Positions 18,015 to 27,239 of a stretch of 42,279 nucleotides of DNA are shown here, in pieces. The position numbers and the translations under genes are program-made. Position 1 is the first letter of the stretch; each line of letters begins with the position of its first letter. Source of the DNA: CAZMLC01 sp964567125 (lineage in GTDB: Bacteria; Verrucomicrobiota; Kiritimatiellia; RFP12; UBA1067); assembly GCA_964567125.1 (NCBI GenBank), contig CAZMLC010000014.1, forward strand, positions 1 through 42,279, given 5' to 3'. The notes under the pieces were generated by a model. That model made no database searches. It was not told the origin of the DNA and saw only the letters and a list, made by a program, of their open reading frames with translations.

Positions 18015-19740
18015 TATTTTGTGCTCCATCTTTCAAATTCATGCTCGTTAGATCAAGGACGCCCGAGTGGTTGACCGAAAGGACGCCCATATCGCGCCGA
18101 AGCTCCATTTCGCTGATGCGCCAGGTGATCATCGCGGAACTGAAGGCGTTACGCGCGGTCAAGAGATCGCTTTGCGCTTCCAGAACGTCGCGCATCGTGG
18201 ACCTTCCGGATTGCTGGAAGAGACGGTTGCTTTCTACGCGCAATTCGGCAACCGTAAGCGCCGCGCTTTGGATCTTGTAGGCCGCCGCCGCAGCGGCCAC
18301 ATTGCGAATGCCGTTCCGGACCGCCGCCTTAACCGAATCCTCCTTTTCCTCCAACGTCCGTCTGGCCTGTTCACAGACGATCAGCTGTTTCCGATAGGCA
18401 TTGCGTTCGCGGCGTCTGTTCCACGGCAGGTCGAAGCGCAGTTTCGTGCTCCAGCTCTGGCTGTCCGAACTGGATGAGTCGCCGTCGACGGAGAGTTCGG
18501 TCACACCGGCTTTCCCGGAACCTACAAAGGACATGTCCGCACGGAGTGCATCCGCGGCAACTTTGACTTTGCGTTCCGAATCCGCATATTGTCCGCGTGT
18601 GATCACCAGATCGTGACGGTTCTGCAAGGCGACTTCGCTCGCCGCTTGGTCATCCGCGAGGATACCGCCTCCCTGCGTCGAGACCGAAGCTTGCTTGATT
18701 TCCTCTGCCAAATTAGTTAATTCGGTGTGTGACAACTCAATGCGCGATTCCGGCGGCAGCCCGATGGTGAGTTTGAACGCGTCAAGCCGCGTTTCGTAGG
18801 TGTTGCGCGTTGACACGACCTTTGAGCTGCCCGTCAGCAATTCCGTCTGCGCTTTCGCAACATCGATGCTTTTCATGCGCCCCGCCTTGAACAGCATCTC
18901 CGCGCGGCGACTGTTTTCGCGCAAGTTGCGCTCGTTATCCACGGAGTTTTCCAACTGTTGCGCATAACCCAATACGTTCAAGTAAGCCGCGGCGACGGTT
19001 ACGGCATACGTTTGGCGGTAGTATTCAAAACGGCGGATCGCGTAGGTGAGGTTCTGTTCGGCTTGGGTCAGATCTTCGCGGACAACATCGCGTCCTGAAC
19101 CGCGCAGCAGCGGTACCGTCATCGAGAGGTCGCCCACGAGGCCGGCTGAACGCCAGTCATTCTGCAATAACTTGGCGACATCCAAGGCAAGATTCCCGGC
19201 AATGACCGATCCGTTTTCAAATTTACGATTAAACCCGCTACCGATGTTGCCCTCTGCTTTCGGATCGCCCGGCGTGCCGGAAAGTGCGCCTAAAATCATA
19301 CCGCTGAAGGTTGTTTCAAACCTAAATTGTTCGTAATCAAGATCCAGCGCAGCCGTGAAGATGGCCTCCTTGAGCGACTGGTACTGTCGATCGTTGCGCG
19401 CGGCAATCATCAGCGCCTCCGACAGGGAGAGGACCCAGACCGAGTTCGATATGACCGGTGTGATTTCCGGTAATTTTGGAAACACGATACTTGCTTCGGT
19501 GTTGGTTGAGGCAAGCATTGCAAGACGCAACGTCAGGACATCCGCAGGTCGTGAAATGTCGAATGCGTTGGTTCTGCCGGTTTGCTGCTGCCAGAAAGCC
19601 ATGGCCAGTCGTTCACCGGACTCGTCCGCAGTACGCACAGCCTTTTCCGGCGTCATACAGCCAACGGAACCCGACAAAAGACAGCTCAAGACCAAAAGAA
19701 GCGCAAGAGCATTGCGCCAGTTCTGAATCATTTTCCCCAT
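18007..19740 (-). CDS. TolC-like outer-membrane efflux lipoprotein
   Basis: 577 residues starting at the ATG at 19740 (AAAGGAC upstream). The N-terminus MGKMIQNWRNALALLLVLSCLLSGSVGC is a lipoprotein signal with a lipobox-like GSVGC, so the protein is probably lipidated like the OprM group. The rest has the outer-membrane efflux pattern of two repeats of long amphipathic helices with short strands (ALDLDYEQFRFETTFSG, LVGDLSMTVPLLRGSGRDVVREDL, ARNAFSSAMITWRISEMELRRDMG). It should form the trimeric exit duct for the adaptor and MacB-type pump encoded downstream. It is first in the seven-gene leftward run. A promoter with an inverted repeat lies about 80 bp upstream. Confidence 0.85.
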   Translation of the reverse strand: MGKMIQNWRNALALLLVLSCLLSGSVGCMTPEKAVRTADESGERLAMAFWQQQTGRTNAFDISRPADVLTLRLAMLASTNTEASIVFPKLPEITPVISNSVWVLSLSEALMIAARNDRQYQSLKEAIFTAALDLDYEQFRFETTFSGMILGALSGTPGDPKAEGNIGSGFNRKFENGSVIAGNLALDVAKLLQNDWRSAGLVGDLSMTVPLLRGSGRDVVREDLTQAEQNLTYAIRRFEYYRQTYAVTVAAAYLNVLGYAQQLENSVDNERNLRENSRRAEMLFKAGRMKSIDVAKAQTELLTGSSKVVSTRNTYETRLDAFKLTIGLPPESRIELSHTELTNLAEEIKQASVSTQGGGILADDQAASEVALQNRHDLVITRGQYADSERKVKVAADALRADMSFVGSGKAGVTELSVDGDSSSSDSQSWSTKLRFDLPWNRRRERNAYRKQLIVCEQARRTLEEKEDSVKAAVRNGIRNVAAAAAAYKIQSAALTVAELRVESNRLFQQSGRSTMRDVLEAQSDLLTARNAFSSAMITWRISEMELRRDMGVLSVNHSGVLDLTSMNLKDGAQNND

Positions 19741-19817
19741 CAATGTCCTTTCACTTCTTTTTATCAGCACGCTTCCCCTTGCGCGCATAATAAAAAAAGT
19801 TCCCTAAATTATTTTTA

Positions 19818-19846
19818 GTATATCCTATTGAAGGGTATTCAACAAC
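19818..19846 (-). promoter_or_regulatory. Sigma70-type promoter with embedded inverted repeat, ahead of the efflux/mtlD/regulator run
   Basis: On the minus strand -35 TTGTTG (19841-19846) and -10 TATACT (19818-19823) are spaced by exactly 17 bp. They lie about 80 bp before the start codon at 19740. Inside the spacer and touching the -35 box is a perfect inverted repeat TTGAA-TACCC-TTCAA (19829-19843), a plausible repressor or activator site. The surrounding DNA is clearly AT-richer than the genes. No alternative regulator site of similar quality was seen in this 200-bp gap. Confidence 0.55.
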
Positions 19847-19902
19847 CGTTTTTTCCGTTCCGTGGCTGGTAACGTTGATTTCTGATGTTGGCTTTCTGAT
19901 CT

Positions 19903-19930
19903 GCCCCCCGTCACCGTTTGATGAGGGGGC
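19903..19930 (-). terminator. Possible weak terminator hairpin after the glycoside hydrolase gene
   Basis: GCCCCC (19903-19908) pairs with GGGGGC (19925-19930) around a 16-base loop, 10 bp beyond the stop at 19941. On the minus strand the following bases (AGATCAGAAAG) are not U-rich, so intrinsic termination is uncertain. Confidence 0.3.
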
Positions 19931-19940
19931 TGAGTCATTG

Positions 19941-22622
19941 TTACGGGCGTACCAGACGTTTTTCCAGTTCCTCTGGCGACAGCGCGCTCTGCGCATAGCG
20001 CATCGTGCCGGGAAGCGTGGCGGAATCAATCAGCGGATTGCCGAAGAGGTCGGTCCAGCGGATGGCGGGATCCTGGGGGAACGGCAGCTGGGCGTCCCGC
20101 TGGCCGCAGAGCACGGCGCAGGTTCCGCCGCGTCCTGCGAAGAGATAGACGAAGCGGTTCGCGCCCAGCGCGGTTTTCCGCACGAAGGTTTTGCCCTCCA
20201 GAACGTGCGTGAGCTGCGCGTAGGCGGCTAGGCCCGGATGCGGATAGCCGTCCGCGCCCAGCAGCACCGTGAAGCTCGGCGCCTTAGCGAGCGAGGTATA
20301 CCCGTGCGCCGTATAAAGGAAGACCTTGGCGACCTTCTGCGCCAGCAGGCTGACGGTGTAGCGGCAGTTCTTCTCCGCCATCCCGGCCAGATCCTCTTCC
20401 GGTTGCCAGGTGATGCTGCGCGTGTAGAGACCGGTCATACGGCATCCGACGCCTGATGACCCCGTGCTGCCGCCTTGGCCTTCGCTCATGTAAATCGGCT
20501 TGCCCCCGGCGTTCGGAGCCTTGTCGAGCAGCTCCCCGACCGCATCGCGATAGGCCTGTTCCACGCTGTCGTCAGCGAGGCAGTTGGCGTTTTTGGTGTA
20601 GACGTGGAAATCGATGATGTCGCAATTCGTCAGACCCCCTGCCGCGAAGACCCCCGCTGTCCATTGCCGGCCGCTCCCGCCGCTGGTGGTGTTGAAGCCG
20701 GAGACCTTGATGGACGGGTCGACGGCTTTCACGGTCTGGTATGCGCCGCGGCAGAGTTCCGCGAAATCGCGCTTCGCGTCGTCCTTACCGAAGAATTTCG
20801 CGTCCTGCCCCGACTCCCACCATCTACCCCAGGGTTCGTTCCAGACGAAGTATTCATCGATCACGCCCTTGTAACGCGTCACGAAGGTTTTCACGTAGGC
20901 GTTGAACTCCGCATTGTTTTTCGGACGGAGGAATTTCTCGAAGTAACCCATGTATTTGAAGCCCAGCTCGCCGTAGTGCGAGGCCCACGCAGGTGTAGTT
21001 CCCAGCTGTGCAAAGATCTTGATCTTGTTCTTGCGGTAGCACTGCAGCTCGTCGTCCATGAAGGTCCATTGCCCCTTGACCTGTTCCAGATTCCACCAGC
21101 CGCTGTACTCCGTGCCGGCATCGTGCAGGCGCGCCCAGTTGATGCCGCAGGCTTTCATCATGCGGATGGTCGATTCCGTGGCGAGGAAGTGGCAACCGAA
21201 GGCGGATTCCGGCGCGTCCCGGTCCCAGAAGATGGGACGTTCCAGACGCGTCATCACCAGCTCGCTGTAGGGCGAGATGCGTCGGCCGTCGCGCTCCACC
21301 CAGGCCTCGATTCTGAACTGACCGAGAGGCCGCGCGGCAAAAACGTCGAATGACAGCTCGCCCTCAAACAGTTTCTGTCCAGCCGAAATGGTGCGGTCGG
21401 GCAGCACCACGCAGGTGCCGTAGAGATCCGTGACGCAGCTTTTCAGCACCGCGCCGGCCGCGTCGCCCGTTACGCAGACGCGTACCTTGGCCGGTTCATC
21501 CACGAACTGGATGCGCGTTTCAGCGATTTCGGAAGGTCCCGGAGCCAACGCCACTTCGCAGGCGCGATCCGGCGCTGCAGGCTCCGCAGTGCCAACAAAG
21601 GCGCGCAGGGTATCCAGACGAAACGTGCCTTTGCCGCTGAACCGCAGACCGAAACACAATGCGTCGCCGGGCGGCGTGAAAGCCAGCCTTACAGTCTGCC
21701 AGCTGTTCGAGAGGTTCAGCGCCTGGCTGGCAAGGGTCCGGCCTTCGCACTGCACCTCGACGCGGCATGCGCCTTCGCCCTGGTAGGCAAACGCGATCGT
21801 GTGCGGCGTGTCCGGCTGGTTGGTCTGGAAGGGTTCGGAATAGAGCGTGAAGCCCTTTTCGGCTTTTGTCACGAGGCAGGGTATTCCGTCCGCACCGGGA
21901 TGGGCGGCATCCGCCGCGCAGGTGGCGGTGCGGCTGTCACGGTCGAGGTTCCATCCGCAGGGGAGACCGAGCGGAAAGCGGCTGTTGCGGAAGAAATTCT
22001 TCACTGCGGCGTCCGGCCGCGGCACCGTGGCCGCGAGTTCCGATTTGTCGAGGCTGGCCAGCTCTACGGAGGCGATATCCGTGTCGCCGCCACCCACGTA
22101 GAAATAGATGGCGACCTTTGAATCGCAGTGTTCGCGTGTCTGGATGCGGAAGCGCCGCTCTTTCCATTCGCCGGAGGCGGGAAAGTCCGCATCGCCAAAG
22201 CCTTGGTAGGGGGCGCCCATCTGGCGCAAACTGAATTGCAGGCCAGAGGTCCGCGGCCGCGCCGTCACGACCAGCTCAAAGACGCCCGGCAGTGCGAGCG
22301 GTTGTCCATCAATGAAGAACTGCGCAGACGAATCGATTTTGTCCGCGTGGATCCGCAGAAAAGAGCGACCGTTCTCCGTGAGCCGTTCCGCCCGCACGGA
22401 GGAGGCGTTCCACGAGGCGAAGTTTTCGTGTACCTTCGGTGGCAGCGATCCTTTGAAACGTCCGACTTTCTCGTATGAACAGGGCGTACCCTCTTGTCCG
22501 AAATCTACGCGGAACAGCGTTTCCCGTGCGCCGGCCAGCAGCGTCCATCCTGCGCAGAAAAAGAGGAGGAGCCGTGTACGGATGTCGCGTCCGTCAATTA
22601 CATTTTTGATGTGAAATGACAT
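19941..22622 (-). CDS. Secreted glycoside hydrolase, clan GH-A (GH39/GH5-like)
   Basis: 893 residues from the ATG at 22622 (AAAGGAAAC upstream); the frame continues 21 residues further but without a ribosome-binding site. A signal peptide (RLLLFFCAGWTLLAGA) is followed by about 430 residues of beta-sandwich, carbohydrate-binding-like domains. From about residue 460 there is a catalytic (beta/alpha)8 barrel beginning GCHFLATESTIRMMKACGINWARLHD. The acid/base Glu is in FVWNEPWG (near residue 592) and the nucleophile Glu in YMSEGQGG (near residue 711), the spacing and strand positions expected of clan GH-A. Overall it resembles GH39 xylosidase/GH5-like proteins. Exact family and substrate cannot be fixed by eye. 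It is the last gene of a three-gene operon with a beta-helix protein and a beta-propeller, suggesting extracellular polysaccharide breakdown. Confidence 0.8.
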   Translation of the reverse strand: MSFHIKNVIDGRDIRTRLLLFFCAGWTLLAGARETLFRVDFGQEGTPCSYEKVGRFKGSLPPKVHENFASWNASSVRAERLTENGRSFLRIHADKIDSSAQFFIDGQPLALPGVFELVVTARPRTSGLQFSLRQMGAPYQGFGDADFPASGEWKERRFRIQTREHCDSKVAIYFYVGGGDTDIASVELASLDKSELAATVPRPDAAVKNFFRNSRFPLGLPCGWNLDRDSRTATCAADAAHPGADGIPCLVTKAEKGFTLYSEPFQTNQPDTPHTIAFAYQGEGACRVEVQCEGRTLASQALNLSNSWQTVRLAFTPPGDALCFGLRFSGKGTFRLDTLRAFVGTAEPAAPDRACEVALAPGPSEIAETRIQFVDEPAKVRVCVTGDAAGAVLKSCVTDLYGTCVVLPDRTISAGQKLFEGELSFDVFAARPLGQFRIEAWVERDGRRISPYSELVMTRLERPIFWDRDAPESAFGCHFLATESTIRMMKACGINWARLHDAGTEYSGWWNLEQVKGQWTFMDDELQCYRKNKIKIFAQLGTTPAWASHYGELGFKYMGYFEKFLRPKNNAEFNAYVKTFVTRYKGVIDEYFVWNEPWGRWWESGQDAKFFGKDDAKRDFAELCRGAYQTVKAVDPSIKVSGFNTTSGGSGRQWTAGVFAAGGLTNCDIIDFHVYTKNANCLADDSVEQAYRDAVGELLDKAPNAGGKPIYMSEGQGGSTGSSGVGCRMTGLYTRSITWQPEEDLAGMAEKNCRYTVSLLAQKVAKVFLYTAHGYTSLAKAPSFTVLLGADGYPHPGLAAYAQLTHVLEGKTFVRKTALGANRFVYLFAGRGGTCAVLCGQRDAQLPFPQDPAIRWTDLFGNPLIDSATLPGTMRYAQSALSPEELEKRLVRP

Positions 22623-22665
22623 GGTTTTCTTGTTTCCTTTTGTGTGAGCGTGTGCTGCGTATCGG

Positions 22666-25600
22666 TTAGTTTGGCCCCTTGGCAAAATAGATATAATCGA
22701 TGCGGAACGTGCCCGTATTAGGCGTTCCGTCGGTTAAATCGATGCGGAGCTGTTTGAGCCGTTTTTGCGCGATCATCTCCGCTGGTAGGGTGACGGTGTA
22801 GCGGGTTGACTGCGTTGCTAACGGTTGGACATCCACCGTGGCGCGTGGACAGGAGTCCCAGTCTTTCGCCAGCGCGGTTGTCCAGCGCACATTCAATTTG
22901 CGCAGGGGGGTATGGTTCTGCACCGCGATGACGATCTGGTTGAACGCGCTGAAGTCGACGTTGAGGTCATCGGCGGAAAGGAGAAACGCGTTGGTCGTAT
23001 TTTCAATGGCCACGATGTAGTTGCCGCCGCCCACCATGTTGACGGGACGCGACACGCAGCCGCGGTTCTTGATGGGGCTCTTCCACTCCTTGTCCTGTGT
23101 CCCCAGGTTGTATTCGCTCCAGCCCTGCTTGTTGAGCGGCTGGTTGAAGTCGTAGGTGTTGACAACCTCGGTTTGGGGCGGCAGGACGTGAACCGTTGTC
23201 ATGCTTGAGCGCCAGAGGTGTCCGTCGTCCGCAACCAGGCGCAAGAGGTAATCGCCCTGACCTGCGAAGGTGGCCAGCGTCTCAGCCTTTTCCGGCGATT
23301 CAAAGGCGACGTCTCCTGGTCCTTCGAGAACCTCCCAGCGGATCTTCAGCTTGCTTTTTGTGCGCCGATCATCATGGACTAATCCGCGCAAGGTCAGCGC
23401 GGGACGGTCGATCCATTGCTCCGGACCGGCATCGACCTCAGGCGGGTTGTTGAGAGGCATTTTGCGATCGAGTTCAGCCGCAGTCTGGAAGGCTTGATTG
23501 CTGTACACGGTCCATTGCGTTAGGGCCGGCGCTTCGTTGGTGAAGAAGACGACGCCGGGGTTGAGGACGTAACCGTTCTGATAGATACTGCCTGAGCTGC
23601 AGCAGACACTGGGATCAGGTGAACGGCCCCAGATAAAAATCTCTGCGGGACCGAGCTTGTGGGCGACATTGTTCTGTATAAAACGCGAACGGGTGATTGC
23701 GACATTGCGCGGTTGCGGCGATTGCAGACCGAGAACCTCAATCGCGGCTCCGGCGTTGTTGCGGAACGTGCATTGATCCACGACGCATCCTTCGCCGCGC
23801 GCCTCGAAATCAATGCCGCCCGAATCGTGCGAACCGGAATCGGCCATGTTGAGGAAATGGCAGTTGCGCACAATAAAACCGACGGGGTCGACCAGCATAA
23901 TGCCCATGGTTCCCGCATAGGCATGCCAGCCGGAAGCATCGAAAATGCTGTTCTGCAGATAGGAGCGATAAACGCCAGTCATTGCCGGATGCGGCGAGGT
24001 GTTGTGCACATAATTGTCGTGACAGAAGATGCGATCCAGAATCATGTTTTCGCCGCCGACAAGAAAGCCCCACGAGCAGTGGAACATTTCGCAGTTGCGG
24101 ATCAGGACATTGCGGACATTCCCCTGGTTGAGATAAATTCCCGCTGAACTGTTGCCGCCGCCGGGCGCACCGTGCCGGTCCGTCCATTCAGGGATGCCAT
24201 GCGCATTGAACCGGTAGAGCCCTTCGATGTGATGGGCGATGACATCCTCGATCAGGATGTCTTGCCGCGGTCCGTCTCCGGAGAACAGGCATTCAATTCC
24301 TTTTCCCGCATAGCAGACGACAACACTGCTGAGATGGAAGTAGGCGGGTGAGCGGATCTGCATGCAGCGCTCAGCAATGTCACCGGTACGCCGGATTATG
24401 GGCCGGGGACCCTCGCCGTAAGCGCCGATGCGGATCCAGGCGTTTGAACGACCCTGAGCCTCGACGATCAGTTCCTGAGTGAAGGTGCTTCCCCGACGGA
24501 GGAGCAGGGCGTCGCCGGGTTGCAATGCGCGGGTGTTGATGGGCGTGAAATCGCGCCAGGCCTCTTCCTCTGCTTGCCCGGAACGCGCGTTATCTCCCTG
24601 TTTGCTGTCAATGTAATACGTTTTTCCGGGTTCCGAACGCGGCGGCTGCCAAAGCGGACCGGTGCGTTCATCTTCCGTCACATCAAAAAAGGCCAGTGCG
24701 TGGTGGTTGCGCGTCGGCAGGCATTTTTCCGGCTGGATCTGGATGTACGCGTGAACCCGTTGCGGTCGCGGGGATTTAACGCTCCATTCCACGGTCTGCT
24801 GGCTGCCTGCGGCTAACTGGGAAATGGTGTGGGTGGCTGCTGTCTCGACCGTAAGTGTGTCGTGCGGGACTTCGAGCGTGATTGTCCCGCTGGCGGGGAA
24901 TTGCCCGGGGTTTGTCACAACCGCGCGAATGCGTTCGCTGCGTCCGGCCTGCAGCAGCACGCTTTCCGTGGTTGAGCGCAGCAACGTCAGTTGCGGTAAT
25001 TTGGGATTCTCGATCCGCAGGTTATCGAGCAGGCCGTTGAACCGGCCGATGCTGAGCGGCGCATCGCCGGCCACGCATTTCCCCGTGCGCATGACGGTGT
25101 TGCGGTCGCCGTTGACATCCAGAATCGCAGCGGTGCCATCCCACTGCGCTGAGATGCGGTACCAGACTCCGGTCTGGATCGCGAAATCGGTTTGCACGCG
25201 CGGTTCCCAGCCGTTGAGAAAGACGAAAAAGGAGAGGCGGTTGCCCTCCTTTTTCGGATCGACGCGGAGCATGTACTCCGCATGCTTTGAGACCAGCGTG
25301 GTGATTCCAGTGGGTAACTCGCGAAAGAGCACGGAGCAGTCGATCCGCAGGCCAGGGGCAAGCTGGAGATCCGGCACCGACGGTGTCGTGTAGGATGTTG
25401 TTGCGGCATCTAGCGCAAAACCGCCAGGGACAGGCGCGTAGACGGCCTTGTCCGGAGTCAGCGTGTGTGGCGCTGCTGCGCGATCCTCCAGGGTCTTTTC
25501 AAAGGTCCAGTTCGCGACGCCCGCTGGCGTTTTACGGAGCGAAGCGAGCGTCAGATCGTCGCATTCGCCGTCGAACGCGCCGAGGACGAGCGGAGCATAG

Positions 25601-26142
25601 GTCTGCTGCTGCAAGCGCGTGCCCGTCCGGCTGACGCGCGTGGTGGCGTTGTTGACGGAGAGCCAGAGCGATTGGCCATCCCAGCCACCCGCAATGTCGT
25701 ACCAGATGTTCGTCTCAACGGGTTTGAGGCTGTTGACGCGCGGTTCCCATGGACCGGTATTCATGAAAAACCCAAAGTGGCGTCCCTCTACGCGTGAGTT
25801 GACGCGCAGCAGATATTCGCCATTGGCGTAATCGCCCTTCATGAAGAGCGTGGTCCATTCGATGTCGGAGGCGGGAAGTTGATTGAGTTTGATGCGGCAG
25901 GTAAAGGTGAACCCCGGTGCGATGCGGATGAAGGGCGCATCGGGGATCGTGATCAGCGCGTCCTTCAGCAGTACCGTGCCGGCCGCAGTGAAAATGTTTG
26001 AGTGGCTGAATCCGTCCAGACCATTGCCGCTGACGTCCTCGAGGTTCTGCGCGAATGGCCAGTGCGCCGTGAGCGGCACATCGGCTTGACTGTGTAGTCC
26101 GAGAAGGGTGGAGAAAATGACCAGTCGGAGCGCGGATTTCAT
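22666..26142 (-). CDS. Secreted multidomain LamG / right-handed beta-helix protein
   Basis: 1158 residues with a signal peptide (MKSALRLVIFSTLLGLHSQA). Two concanavalin/LamG-like domains lie at about residues 25-205 and 215-370; both carry the pattern YLLRV/YMLRV, WEPRV and WYDIAG.WDG/WYRISAQWDG, so they are an internal duplication. A CARDB-like beta-sandwich follows (about 385-490). A pectate-lyase-like parallel beta-helix with many N/C-rich turns (ILIEDVIAHHIEG, VLIRNCEMFHCSWGF, FIVRNCHFLNMADSG) spans about 520-890. A PKD-like domain (905-1000) and a C-terminal beta-sandwich with W and Y residues follow. The helix may be a polysaccharide lyase or hydrolase, but I cannot assign catalytic residues. 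The start at 26142 overlaps the beta-propeller stop by 4 bp (ATGA). Confidence 0.82.
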   Translation of the reverse strand: MKSALRLVIFSTLLGLHSQADVPLTAHWPFAQNLEDVSGNGLDGFSHSNIFTAAGTVLLKDALITIPDAPFIRIAPGFTFTCRIKLNQLPASDIEWTTLFMKGDYANGEYLLRVNSRVEGRHFGFFMNTGPWEPRVNSLKPVETNIWYDIAGGWDGQSLWLSVNNATTRVSRTGTRLQQQTYAPLVLGAFDGECDDLTLASLRKTPAGVANWTFEKTLEDRAAAPHTLTPDKAVYAPVPGGFALDAATTSYTTPSVPDLQLAPGLRIDCSVLFRELPTGITTLVSKHAEYMLRVDPKKEGNRLSFFVFLNGWEPRVQTDFAIQTGVWYRISAQWDGTAAILDVNGDRNTVMRTGKCVAGDAPLSIGRFNGLLDNLRIENPKLPQLTLLRSTTESVLLQAGRSERIRAVVTNPGQFPASGTITLEVPHDTLTVETAATHTISQLAAGSQQTVEWSVKSPRPQRVHAYIQIQPEKCLPTRNHHALAFFDVTEDERTGPLWQPPRSEPGKTYYIDSKQGDNARSGQAEEEAWRDFTPINTRALQPGDALLLRRGSTFTQELIVEAQGRSNAWIRIGAYGEGPRPIIRRTGDIAERCMQIRSPAYFHLSSVVVCYAGKGIECLFSGDGPRQDILIEDVIAHHIEGLYRFNAHGIPEWTDRHGAPGGGNSSAGIYLNQGNVRNVLIRNCEMFHCSWGFLVGGENMILDRIFCHDNYVHNTSPHPAMTGVYRSYLQNSIFDASGWHAYAGTMGIMLVDPVGFIVRNCHFLNMADSGSHDSGGIDFEARGEGCVVDQCTFRNNAGAAIEVLGLQSPQPRNVAITRSRFIQNNVAHKLGPAEIFIWGRSPDPSVCCSSGSIYQNGYVLNPGVVFFTNEAPALTQWTVYSNQAFQTAAELDRKMPLNNPPEVDAGPEQWIDRPALTLRGLVHDDRRTKSKLKIRWEVLEGPGDVAFESPEKAETLATFAGQGDYLLRLVADDGHLWRSSMTTVHVLPPQTEVVNTYDFNQPLNKQGWSEYNLGTQDKEWKSPIKNRGCVSRPVNMVGGGNYIVAIENTTNAFLLSADDLNVDFSAFNQIVIAVQNHTPLRKLNVRWTTALAKDWDSCPRATVDVQPLATQSTRYTVTLPAEMIAQKRLKQLRIDLTDGTPNTGTFRIDYIYFAKGPN

Positions 26143-27008
26143 TTTAGGACCTCTCCTGTTGCCGATAGGACCTGAATGCCGTGTCCAGCACCTGCCATAT
26201 ACTGGCCGGGCTCAGGTTTCCAGACGATTTTCTTTGCGCGATTGATTTCCGCAAAAGGGACTTTGCCGCCCGCATTGCAGATGAAGATGGTGCCACCTGG
26301 GAGGATTTGAACACCCGCAAACCAGCGGATGCCCAGCTCGGGGACATCCTTGTCCGTCAGCGACCAGACCGGTTTTTCTGCGGAATCAAACTCCATCATG
26401 CCGAGCTTGCCGCAGGTGAAGGTGTGATTGTTCGGCAGGCGGACCGCGGAGTAGACAGGGAAGGGGGTCTTGAATTCGCGCAGGAACGTTCCCTGCGCAT
26501 CGTATTCGCGCGCGCATTTGGCGCTTTCCTCCGCCACGAGAAAATGGCCGTCGGCCAAGGCGCGGACATTGCGCATGCTGCTGTGTCCGGCTGCTGCGTT
26601 CTTAATGGTGAAGGACGAGACGATCTTGCCGTTCGGCGCGACGATTAGCACCTTGCCCTGTTGCGTTGCGCCAATCAGGGTGTTGCCATTGGCCATGCGC
26701 TGACAGGAGTAGACCTGGCCGTGCGTCTTGAATTGCCAGACGATCTTTTTTTGCGGCGAAACTTCCATGACCCCTGTTTCCGCGTTGTTCACGCCGTTGC
26801 TGATGCTGTAGGGGAAGAGGATGTTGCCGTTCGGCAGGCGCCAGACATCGCGGGCGATCGGCGCCGGTGAGAATTCCCAGCTGATCTCGCCCTGGGCGTT
26901 AAACTGAACGATCCGACTTGTTTTTTCGGCAGTAAATAGCAGTTCGGGCCCTGCATGCAGGTGTGTTACAGCCCCGAGAATACCGAGTATCAACAAACAG
27001 TTATACAT
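26139..27008 (-). CDS. Secreted beta-propeller (PQQ-like repeat) protein
   Basis: 289 residues; the start at 27008 is backed by GGGGGAG six bases upstream. A signal peptide (MYNCLLILGILGAVTHLHA) is followed by repeats of about 40 residues of the form RLPNGNILFPYS, RMANGNTLIGAT, ALADGHFLVAEE, RLPNNHTFTCGK and QILPGGTIFICN. Each ends one blade with a following W/F strand (KIVWQFKTHGQV, KPVWSLTDK, KIVWKPEPGQYM). These are blades of a six- or seven-bladed beta-propeller like PQQ-repeat proteins or arylsulfotransferase-type propellers. No enzymatic residues can be assigned. It is first in the operon with the beta-helix and GH-A genes and may bind or process the same glycan. It is divergent from the isomerase-like gene at 27240. 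Confidence 0.78.
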   Translation of the reverse strand: MYNCLLILGILGAVTHLHAGPELLFTAEKTSRIVQFNAQGEISWEFSPAPIARDVWRLPNGNILFPYSISNGVNNAETGVMEVSPQKKIVWQFKTHGQVYSCQRMANGNTLIGATQQGKVLIVAPNGKIVSSFTIKNAAAGHSSMRNVRALADGHFLVAEESAKCAREYDAQGTFLREFKTPFPVYSAVRLPNNHTFTCGKLGMMEFDSAEKPVWSLTDKDVPELGIRWFAGVQILPGGTIFICNAGGKVPFAEINRAKKIVWKPEPGQYMAGAGHGIQVLSATGEVLK

Positions 27009-27239
27009 GGTTGGCTCCCCCATCATTTTGATTCATTTTCGCACAAGCCCGAAGGCGATGCAAGGGACATTTTGAACGGGGAGGGTGTTTCAGAAAGGTC
27101 ATGCAGACCGTGAATAAAAAGGCGGCAGGTCCTTATTTTGGCTGGTTACATCTGACGGTCTGACGTATGCTAGTCGCTATGGCTTGAAGGCGGGTCTGTG
27201 TGTCAACGAAGCAAAAAATATGCGGGAACGAGGTAAAAG

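Noticed and set aside
20475..21353. Plus-strand open frame of 292 codons opposite the GH-A hydrolase gene
   Set aside because: The minus strand carries the catalytic motifs WNEP and YMSEG in the right order; the plus frame is an Arg/Val-rich shadow.
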